A stretch of 43,152 nt of DNA, from assembly GCA_938007935.1 (NCBI GenBank), contig CALLMD010000016.1:1-43152 (forward strand), given 5' to 3'. Source of the DNA: an uncultured Hellea sp. (GTDB taxonomy: Bacteria > Pseudomonadota > Alphaproteobacteria > Caulobacterales > Maricaulaceae). Made by a program: the position numbers and the translations under genes. The notes under the pieces were generated by a model. It saw only the letters and a list, made by a program, of their open reading frames with translations, was not told the DNA's origin and did not search any database. Within the stretch, counting starts at the first letter, position 1. Every line of letters begins with the position of its first letter. Shown here piece after piece: positions 37,901 to 43,152 of this stretch.

Positions 37901-38111
37901 TGATGGCCCGCTCGACGGCGCGATCGAAGTCGGCATGGAATTTGACGGCAGCAATAAAGACGTTTTAAACAACCAACCGTTCAGATTTAATATCAATATT
38001 GAAGGCGAGCTTCTCAATATCCTACGCAGCTTTAACACCAACGCCCAAATAAAATCAGAACTCGCAAGACGACAATTGGAACGCGAATCCCTGCCACCTG
38101 AGTTGGAATAG
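34959..38111 (+). CDS. ydbH: YdbH-like intermembrane phospholipid-transport protein (AsmA-like)
   Basis: A 1050-residue protein with one N-terminal membrane span (about residues 24-48). A long beta-rich periplasmic region follows, with an AsmA-like or chorein-like repetitive pattern, ending in a dicarboxylate-rich C-terminal domain ('GDGALEATGDIEGVLPITLSGVDVNVDGGYLTVKDGGTIKYQS', 'FNYRSLTAKIDGPLDGAIEVGMEFDG'). This end is the most recognisable YdbH-family part. YdbH-type proteins bridge inner and outer membranes as lipid conduits, in E. coli together with the small lipoprotein YnbE. AAGGATG lies just upstream of the ATG. Neither ynbE nor ydbL follows in the next 170 bases. The length is greater than the E. 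coli protein's roughly 880 residues. Confidence 0.85.
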   Translation: MTALVSENSDPGETSKRRRSPLGRFLIWTFIILLILCFIALIAAAYVWTHRYALMEDVAINALAEESIDGTLSITSVSKTQAIIEDISLLGNGEEFFSSQKIVADYAWRDMLKGKAQRIVFTRPKGRITIDETGKIVDGWMPHSSDNAQTDQTVPPGGIEIIEGELSVQSPMGTIETHINGEFFALDNFAAALKVLPTKLTYADWVINGAGDVNITLKNEAPQIKTNLKLSSINHPALDASDLNIIADIVPVRRGDKLTVSGNTEITFSSLITAQLITDDGEMDMSGEIIHNKALSHPLTFKGDWESQITKLSIPDPIRRRDLAQTLSLSQALSAAPIAQNFGPELTHHIGQLLEKSDFQGSGRAELNKDGLIIALQKPAILNAKNTTLNLRQTDWGPLYAFDRTQKEVRLAFHADLSKPAGFSLREADMSAHSENGWQLGGVKRFSADIRTDQEWASDGVDNTPARLSPFQAEAVYKGGPSRELRIKGAINYDGSLPGAVVTGLVTGGELTMNIEGGETVMRFVPKDDAPIKISRIYTDTQWRAEDVSGRLLTTGPIYRRKGNASQITAKLAETAFIAIDRPNKRNLGMSFETLDISATLNKAKQNWELNAQNSKICSEDTPGPGTDIRMPDMSLELWREPDKDVRFTMNAPTAHAKTQLVTAKNLAIKASGTPDDFNMEYSPGDQNRGRVKFIGDALPELPMTGIVNSKGGAFTGSARTNLPFGEETPINVSYNFASGTGTADVDIPQLRFSPTALQPQDLVKALKGKIAEVDGTVSAQIKLAFAAGQPLQSSGTAQLKSMNFGTLPGPLTDVNTELSFSSFFPLQSQGRQTLTVAKFDPGFPLENGVVEFELIPDGVKVYNARWPLGAGAISLDPFDWLYSAAQNRVVMRMEKVSLGEFLNDVGDGALEATGDIEGVLPITLSGVDVNVDGGYLTVKDGGTIKYQSKQTNAASASNEYAKMAFDALQDFNYRSLTAKIDGPLDGAIEVGMEFDGSNKDVLNNQPFRFNINIEGELLNILRSFNTNAQIKSELARRQLERESLPPELE

Positions 38112-38279
38112 GTGGTCACTGTTATATCCTGGGGTTTGGTGTTTACGCGAAACCCGCCCAAGGTAATGAGTCTGCTCTTTGTAGCCATTCAAAGTTTTTC
38201 GCCTTTAGTAAGAACTTCATCAACATAAAGGCAAGTGATAACCATGTCTTTTAAGGCCCTGATATAACTGGCTCAGTAT

Positions 38280-39188
38280 TTATCGCCTTTCTCCTAAAAT
38301 TACTCGATTAAAAAACAATCTCAATCTTTTCGGCACTATTTGTATAATAGGATTCGGTGTGAGTTTTATGAATTTAATTATTAACAATCGAAGCCGACGC
38401 CGGATCGCATACCCAGCTCTTACAATTGTTTTTTTCCAGTTTCGGTTTTTTATCGGCTTTTTTTTCTTGTTCGACAATGAAGGAACCAAGGAATCATAGG
38501 CCATTCCGTCTAGATGATCGAAGTTTTTTTTGTCCCATGACACATGATCGTCTCTAATAAATATCATATGGAATTGCCAAAGATTTAGATCACCGGGTCT
38601 CCAAAGAACATCGCATATATCTACACACCGAAATCCCAAGGACTTCATATGCAATGACATTTCATCAAAAGTCAGATTGGTTTCGTTGAGGAATTGAAGT
38701 TTAAAATTATAGACTTCCATCATTATAAGTTGGGTGTTTTTCAACACCTCTCTTGCCCCTGCAAGAACATCAAGCTCCACGCCATGCGTATCTAGCTTGA
38801 GAAAATAAGGCCCGGGAATGTTATGCTCCTTAACCAAAGCATCCAGAGTCCGAAAGTCCACTGTATACATTTCATTATCTGCTAACGTTCCTTCAACCAG
38901 CACACCGCCAACATCATTTGTTTTCGAAAATTGTCCTGTTCCATCTCTCGAAGTCGCGCCACAAACGACATATTTTAAATTATCGAAGGACTTTTGTAAT
39001 TTTTTCCAATCGGGAACAAAGCGGGAGTCCATATCGATGAGAAGTGTTGTCATTTTCGGAAAAAACTCCCGAAAGAAACTGATGTCATCTCCAGATCCAG
39101 CACCTACATTTAAGAAGCCTCCAATTTCGAGGTCTTTCGATTTCAACCTTTCAAATACATATTGAAGTTTAATTGAATTATGTATCAT
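38280..39188 (-). CDS. FkbM-family SAM-dependent methyltransferase
   Basis: A 302-residue protein with the FkbM Rossmann domain in residues 1-215. It contains 'GGFLNVGAGSGDDISFFREFFP' (SAM loop), 'TTLLIDMDSRF' (ribose-binding acid), and 'YFLKLDTHGVELDVLAGAREVLKNTQLIMMEVY', the family's conserved 'D.x.G.E..vL.Ga' strand. Residues 235-302 form an extra, strongly basic C-terminal tail ('KKKKPIKNRNWKK', 'RRRLRLLIIKFIKL') not usual in the family, which could bind membrane or nucleic acid. FkbM enzymes O-methylate sugars or secondary metabolites. The codon use is AT-rich relative to neighbours, which suggests transfer. It is divergent from the PhyH-like gene. Confidence 0.85.
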   Translation of the reverse strand: MIHNSIKLQYVFERLKSKDLEIGGFLNVGAGSGDDISFFREFFPKMTTLLIDMDSRFVPDWKKLQKSFDNLKYVVCGATSRDGTGQFSKTNDVGGVLVEGTLADNEMYTVDFRTLDALVKEHNIPGPYFLKLDTHGVELDVLAGAREVLKNTQLIMMEVYNFKLQFLNETNLTFDEMSLHMKSLGFRCVDICDVLWRPGDLNLWQFHMIFIRDDHVSWDKKNFDHLDGMAYDSLVPSLSNKKKKPIKNRNWKKTIVRAGYAIRRRLRLLIIKFIKLTPNPIIQIVPKRLRLFFNRVILGERR

Positions 39189-39388
39189 CAGTCATTCATC
39201 TTATTTGGCAATCTATGCAAATCGCTGTTATTAAAAACAATTATTATGATTTTAATTGTAAAAATTATACTTTAATTGTTTATACTTTAATTATACTGCC
39301 CTATAGATAGTAGGCCATGGAGACAATGGCAACTAACTAGTAACGTTTAATACTATTATTTGCCTTAGTGAGAAAGTATACACAGTCA
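39189..39388. other. AT-rich divergent promoter region with direct repeats
   Basis: This spacer between the FkbM and PhyH-like genes is the most AT-rich patch of the window. TATACTTTAATT occurs at 39266-39277 and again at 39281-39292, a 15-base period, with a partial third copy (TTTAATTG) at 39251-39258. It probably holds both promoters. Confidence 0.4.
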
Positions 39389-40324
39389 ATGCCTCACGAT
39401 TCCTTTCCTGTTAAAACTGACGATCTAAGCAGGGATTATGTACGTTACAAAGGGTCCCAAGATGAGAAACAAACATATCATGATCTAGCGCGTTCCTCAA
39501 AACAGGCAGCAATTTTACAACGCGAACGCTTAGCTGAACAATATCTTGGTGAAAAAGTCTCACTGGCACAATATCCTACATATGGAATGATTGATAATCA
39601 AAAAGGCATTTTGAAAACCAGTATCCAGCAAAATCCTGAATTTACGTCTGCATTAAGGGAAGCTCAAGATTATATTAAAATGCGTGATGACTTGGACTTG
39701 CCTTCAAAAGGGAGTCTCGATTTCATTGCGAGCTCAAAAAAAGACTTTCATCGAAACTCCCCTATAGTCAATTTAGCCGTTTCTCCTGTATTGCTCGTTC
39801 CAATCATTAAATATTTGGGTATGCTCCCCATTCTGTTTTCGATTGACATTAGCCGGGCTAACAAGCGAGAAATTCTAGACTACTCTTCTCACCTTTATCA
39901 TCTTGATCCTGAAGACGTTACTCAGGTTAAAGTTTTCATCTACATAAATGATGTCGATGAAAACACCGGGCCTTTCACGGCTCTACCGGCTAATATATCC
40001 GCAGTGGTAACCCGACATTATGATTATCGCCGTGAACGTCTTACGGATGAATCTGTTTATGAAATCGCAGGCGATGGGAAAGAGCTTTCCTGCACCGGAG
40101 AAAAAGGAACGGCTATATTCTGCGATACCACAAAATGCCTACACTTTGGCGGCAGAACCGTTGATAAAACTCGATATATGCTCACGCTCATGTATATATT
40201 GCCAACTTCAACGTGGTTCCCTCTGCATTCAGATGATGGAAATACCCGTATTCTTACTGACAGAATTATTCCTCAAGATAATGAAATTGATATGGCCCTA
40301 TTTGGTAGGTCTTTTACTGTATAA
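39389..40324 (+). CDS. PhyH-like Fe(II)/2-oxoglutarate-type dioxygenase
   Basis: A protein of about 311 residues. The core resembles phytanoyl-CoA dioxygenase relatives: His171-Leu-Asp173 in 'HLYHLDPED' as the HxD iron pair, 'KVFIYINDVDENTGPFTALPANIS' as the following strands, and a distal 'KCLHFGGR' with His252 as the third ligand and Arg256 close by as a candidate 2-oxoglutarate contact. The substrate is unknown; with an FkbM methyltransferase alongside, modification of a sugar, peptide or small metabolite is conceivable. The ATG at 39389 is preferred to a GTG at 39368, and neither has a good ribosome binding site. The base composition is AT-rich like the neighbouring FkbM gene. Confidence 0.72.
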   Translation: MPHDSFPVKTDDLSRDYVRYKGSQDEKQTYHDLARSSKQAAILQRERLAEQYLGEKVSLAQYPTYGMIDNQKGILKTSIQQNPEFTSALREAQDYIKMRDDLDLPSKGSLDFIASSKKDFHRNSPIVNLAVSPVLLVPIIKYLGMLPILFSIDISRANKREILDYSSHLYHLDPEDVTQVKVFIYINDVDENTGPFTALPANISAVVTRHYDYRRERLTDESVYEIAGDGKELSCTGEKGTAIFCDTTKCLHFGGRTVDKTRYMLTLMYILPTSTWFPLHSDDGNTRILTDRIIPQDNEIDMALFGRSFTV

Positions 40325-40604
40325 CTTAGCTTACCTCAGCTTTAAATTTAGGCCGCAAAGTAGAGGTGTAAGTCTTGGTTGAATATTTACTGAAGCAGGC
40401 GTTTTGGTACGCATAGCAAGGCCAAGCTCGCATCTGCACTGTAAAGTCGCCTTTACACCCATAGGTGGCTTCTCTAAACATCTGATAAGAGCAATTGTAA
40501 AGTGGGACTTATACCCAAATAGAGCATGGTAATTCTAGATGTGATTAACGGGTTCGGCGGCGATGACGCGCTCGATGGTTTCATAAACGAAAGAAAGTTT
40601 AATT
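40325..40604. other. Spacer before the FG-GAP/RTX gene
   Basis: About 280 bases with no full gene. It contains the hairpin TGTAAAG-TCGC-CTTTACA at 40440-40457, without a T tract, and a second TGTAAAG copy 40 bases on. The last 80 bases carry a short open frame (40526-40618) whose translation resembles a single RTX nonapeptide. No clear promoter was recognised. Confidence 0.4.
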
Positions 40605-40618
40605 ATGGCTATACTTGA
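40526..40618 (+). pseudogene. Short out-of-frame RTX-like fragment
   Basis: A 30-codon frame whose translation includes VINGFGGDDALDGF, a good RTX calcium-loop unit (GGDDALDGF). It is in a different frame from the giant gene and overlaps its first 14 bases before a TGA. It resembles the VINGLVGDD stretch that opens the real RTX array about 1.7 kb downstream. The simplest reading is a broken remnant of an RTX gene. A translated leader peptide is an alternative. Confidence 0.3.
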
Positions 40619-43152
40619 ACTCTCTGATTTGAATGGCAGTAATGGCTTCGTCCTGAACGGTATACATGCATTTGACAGGAGCGGCTGGTCCGTCTCTGCG
40701 GCAGGGGATGTGAACGGAGATGGGATAGATGATTTCCTCATTGGGGCAACAACCGCTGGGAGTTCAGGCGAGAGTTATGTTGTCTTTGGCTCGGCAAATG
40801 GTTTTTCTGCGAGTTTTGAGTTATCGAGTCTTTTAGCGGCCAATGGGGGGGACGGCAGCAATGGCTTCGTTCTGAACGGCATTGATGCAGGTGACAGTAG
40901 CGGCTCCGTCTCTGCGGCGGGGGATGTGAACGGGGATGGGATAGATGATATCCTCATCGGGGCATATGGAGCCGACCCGAATGGGAATTTTTCAGGCGAG
41001 AGTTATATTGTCTTTGGCTCGACATCTGGGTTTTCCGCGAGTTTTGAACTATCAAGCCTTTTAGCGGCCAATGGCGGGGATGGCAGCAATGGGGTCGTGC
41101 TTAACGGCATTGATGCAGATGACAGTAGCGGCGTTTCCGTCTCTGGGGCAGGGGATGTGAACGGGGATGGGATAGATGATATCCTCATCGGGGCATCTGG
41201 AGCCGACCCGAATGGGAGTGGTTCAGGGGAGAGCTATATTGTCTTTGGCTCGACATCTGGATTTTCCGCGAGTTTTGACCTATCAAGCCTTTTAGCGGCC
41301 AATGGCGGAGATGGGACCACTGGGGTCGTTCTGAACGGTATTGACGCAGGTGACTATAGCGGCCGTTCCGTCTCTGCGGCGGGGGATGTGAACGGGGATG
41401 GGATAGATGATATCCTCATCGGGGCACCTTGGGCCGACCCGAATGGGACTGATTCAGGTGAGAGTTATGTTGTCTTTGGCTCGACATCTGGGTTTTCGGC
41501 AAGTTTTGAGTTATCGAGCCTTTTAGCGGCGAATGGCGGGGACGGGACCGCTGGACTCGTTCTGAACGGCATTGATGTGAGTGACCAGAGCGGCTGGTCC
41601 GTCTCTGCGGCGGGAGATGTGAACGGGGATGGGGTAGATGATATCCTCATCGGGGCATATTGGGCCGACCCGAATGGGAGTCTATCAGGCGAGAGTTATA
41701 TTGTCTTTGGCTCGGCATCTGGTTTTTCCGCGAGTTTTGACCTATCGAGCCTTTTAGCTGCCAATGGCGGGGACGGAACGCACGGATTCGTCTTAAACGG
41801 CATTGATGGAGCTGATAGGAGCGGCGTTTCCGTCTCTGCGGCGGGGGATGTGAACGGGGATGGGATAGATGATATCCTCATCGGGGCATTTTTGGGCGAC
41901 CAGGGTGGGAGTGAATCCGGCGAGAGCTATATTGTTTTTGGCTCGACATCTGGGTTTTCCGCAAGTTTTGACCTATCAAGCCTTTTAGCAGCCAATGGCG
42001 GGGATGGCAGCACTGGGGTCGTTCTGAACGGCATTGATGCAGGTGACTATAGTGGCCGTTCCGTTTCTGCAGCGGGGGATGTGAACGGGGATGGGATAGA
42101 TGACATCATAATCGGGGCATCTGGAGCTGGTCCGAATGGGAGCAGTTCAGGTGAGAGCTATGTTATTTTTGGCTCGACGTCATTAGGTACATCGTTCTTG
42201 GATAATGTCATCGCGGGGACAAATGGCGATGATGTCATTAACGGCCTCGTCGGAGATGACATCATATTTGGCCTTGAGGGCAATGATACCATAAATGCAG
42301 GTAGTGGCGATGATATCGTCGAAGGCGGCGCAGGTAATGATAATCTGCGCGGCGAAGCTGGCAATGATACGCTGGATGGCGGCGCTGATAATGACATTAT
42401 CAGCGGTGGTAATGACGATGATATCATTGATGGCGGCACAGGGGATGACACATTGCGCGGCGATGGCGGTGATGACACCATAGATGGCGGCGTGGGGTTA
42501 GATAACATATCTGCCGGTATTGGCGATGACATGGTACATGGCGGCGGGAATAATGACACCATCTTGGGCCAAGGCGGGGATGATACCCTTTACGGTGATG
42601 GAGGGGCCGATACGCTACGCGGTGGATCTGGCAATGACGCGATATTTGGTGGTGACGGCGCTGACCAGCTCTTTGGCCAAGGCAATAATGATATCCTGCG
42701 TGGTGGAGGCGGAAATGATAACCTCTCTGGCGGGGCCGGCTTAGATCAGCTTTTTGGCGGCAGTAATAATGATACGATTCTCGGCCAAGGCGGCGCAGAT
42801 ACGCTTTACGGTGATGGCGGCGCGGATACGCTGCGCGGCGGCTCTGGCAATGATACGCTTTATGGCGGGGACGGTGATGATCAGCTCTTTGGCCAAGGTA
42901 ATAATGATATCCTCTATGGTGAAGGCGGGAATGACACCCTCATCGGCGCTGCTGGTTCAGACCAACTCTTTGGCGGAGACGGCAATGATATCTTAAACGG
43001 CTCTATTGGGGCTGACCGCTTAGATGGCGGCGCGGGTAATGATATCCTGAACGGCGGTAATATGGACGGCGCACGAGATACATTTGTTTTCGCAGTTGGT
43101 TATGATGAGGACCGTATCAATAGCTTTGATCAAGCGGACAATGACCGCTTAG
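40605..43152 (+). CDS. Giant secreted FG-GAP / RTX calcium-binding protein (5' part, runs off right edge)
   Basis: The frame is open from ATG 40605 to the window end, at least 849 residues. Residues 5-525 are seven FG-GAP (integrin-alpha-like beta-propeller) repeats, each with 'SAAGDVNGDGIDDILIGA', whose DxNxDGxxD loops bind calcium, followed by 'SGESYIVFGS' and 'SASFxLSSLLAANGGDG'. Seven blades fit one complete propeller. Residues about 535-820 are glycine-aspartate RTX nonapeptides (GGxGxDxLx), also calcium binding, then a non-repeat segment 'TFVFAVGYDEDRINSFDQADND', typical of the end of RTX arrays. There is no N-terminal signal peptide, so secretion by a type I system through a C-terminal signal beyond the window is expected. 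It probably acts as a surface or extracellular adhesin. No type I transporter is visible here. Confidence 0.9.
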   Translation, partial: MAILELSDLNGSNGFVLNGIHAFDRSGWSVSAAGDVNGDGIDDFLIGATTAGSSGESYVVFGSANGFSASFELSSLLAANGGDGSNGFVLNGIDAGDSSGSVSAAGDVNGDGIDDILIGAYGADPNGNFSGESYIVFGSTSGFSASFELSSLLAANGGDGSNGVVLNGIDADDSSGVSVSGAGDVNGDGIDDILIGASGADPNGSGSGESYIVFGSTSGFSASFDLSSLLAANGGDGTTGVVLNGIDAGDYSGRSVSAAGDVNGDGIDDILIGAPWADPNGTDSGESYVVFGSTSGFSASFELSSLLAANGGDGTAGLVLNGIDVSDQSGWSVSAAGDVNGDGVDDILIGAYWADPNGSLSGESYIVFGSASGFSASFDLSSLLAANGGDGTHGFVLNGIDGADRSGVSVSAAGDVNGDGIDDILIGAFLGDQGGSESGESYIVFGSTSGFSASFDLSSLLAANGGDGSTGVVLNGIDAGDYSGRSVSAAGDVNGDGIDDIIIGASGAGPNGSSSGESYVIFGSTSLGTSFLDNVIAGTNGDDVINGLVGDDIIFGLEGNDTINAGSGDDIVEGGAGNDNLRGEAGNDTLDGGADNDIISGGNDDDIIDGGTGDDTLRGDGGDDTIDGGVGLDNISAGIGDDMVHGGGNNDTILGQGGDDTLYGDGGADTLRGGSGNDAIFGGDGADQLFGQGNNDILRGGGGNDNLSGGAGLDQLFGGSNNDTILGQGGADTLYGDGGADTLRGGSGNDTLYGGDGDDQLFGQGNNDILYGEGGNDTLIGAAGSDQLFGGDGNDILNGSIGADRLDGGAGNDILNGGNMDGARDTFVFAVGYDEDRINSFDQADNDRL
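40617..42180 (+). repeat. Seven tandem FG-GAP repeats, 231-base period
   Basis: The word GTGAACGGnGATGG occurs at 40710, 40926, 41157, 41388, 41619, 41850 and 42081. The first interval is 216 bases and the other five are exactly 231 (77 codons). The units are nearly identical at nucleotide level, including synonymous sites, so they spread by recent tandem duplication or are kept alike by gene conversion. Confidence 0.92.
42212..43050 (+). repeat. RTX nonapeptide array with 216-base super-repeat
   Basis: About thirty glycine/aspartate nonapeptide units of 27 bases. Within it a larger block of eight nonapeptides is duplicated: the segment beginning at 42561 (ILGQGG...DTLYGDGGADTLRGGSGND...) restarts at 42777, exactly 216 bases later, with closely matching sequence. 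Confidence 0.85.

Noticed and set aside
38132..38155. GGGTTT...AAACCC inverted repeat after the ydbH-like gene as a terminator
   Set aside because: The 12-base loop is long, and no T tract follows on either strand.
40535..41881. Series of similar 60-68 codon minus-strand frames (MRISSIPSPFTSPAAET...)
   Set aside because: They recur at the 231-base FG-GAP period and are antisense copies of the repeat, not a gene family.
42158..42562. 134-codon minus-strand Pro/Ser-rich frame
   Set aside because: Antisense of the RTX array; the repetitive composition follows from the nonapeptides.

Overview
The window looks like chromosome of a marine, stalked-type alphaproteobacterium, most likely the Hyphomonadaceae/Robiginitomaculaceae (Maricaulales) side. 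This is an inference from family content: a co-translated pair of lipoproteins of the type first named from Hyphomonas (HNE_0200 family), an RND pump, a TonB receptor, a CYP153-like P450, YdbH and DUF4282 proteins, plus palindromic intergenic elements common in Alphaproteobacteria. Base composition is roughly balanced by eye. No rRNA, tRNA, CRISPR array, integrase or insertion sequence was recognised.

Left edge (1-3.6 kb): the 5' part of a large secreted adhesin-like gene (prealbumin-like and DUF11-type repeats) runs off the left edge on the minus strand. An AT-rich intergenic region follows, then an HxlR regulator with a near-ideal operator in front of it, then rpmI-rplT behind two leader hairpins and closed by an intrinsic terminator.

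Metabolic block (3.7-9.9 kb): a CYP153-like cytochrome P450 converges on a minus-strand propionyl/acyl-CoA carboxylase operon (pccB, an unknown AT-rich gene, pccA). Three palindromic repeat elements lie between pccB and the unknown gene.

Envelope and housekeeping block (10.1-26.9 kb): RND adaptor and permease, an Ig-like membrane protein, free-methionine-sulfoxide reductase, lepA with a tiny DUF2158 gene, a small secreted protein, the diheme cytochrome/beta-helix lipoprotein pair, an M1 aminopeptidase lipoprotein, a DEAD-box helicase with a strongly folded 5' leader, and prfA.

Envelope block 2 (27-38.1 kb): TonB-dependent receptor, MscK-like mechanosensitive channel, a DUF4282 membrane protein with a histone-H1-like lysine tail, an M23 peptidase, and a YdbH-like intermembrane lipid-transport protein.

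Right edge (38.3-43.15 kb): an AT-rich accessory patch with divergent FkbM methyltransferase and PhyH-like dioxygenase genes. It is followed by a giant gene built of seven almost identical 77-residue FG-GAP repeats and an RTX calcium-binding array, which runs off the right edge. The most interesting uncharacterised items are the beta-helix/diheme lipoprotein pair, the membrane-tethered H1-like protein, the foreign-looking gene and palindromes inside the pcc operon, the folded helicase leader, and the FG-GAP/RTX gene with its out-of-frame RTX remnant.
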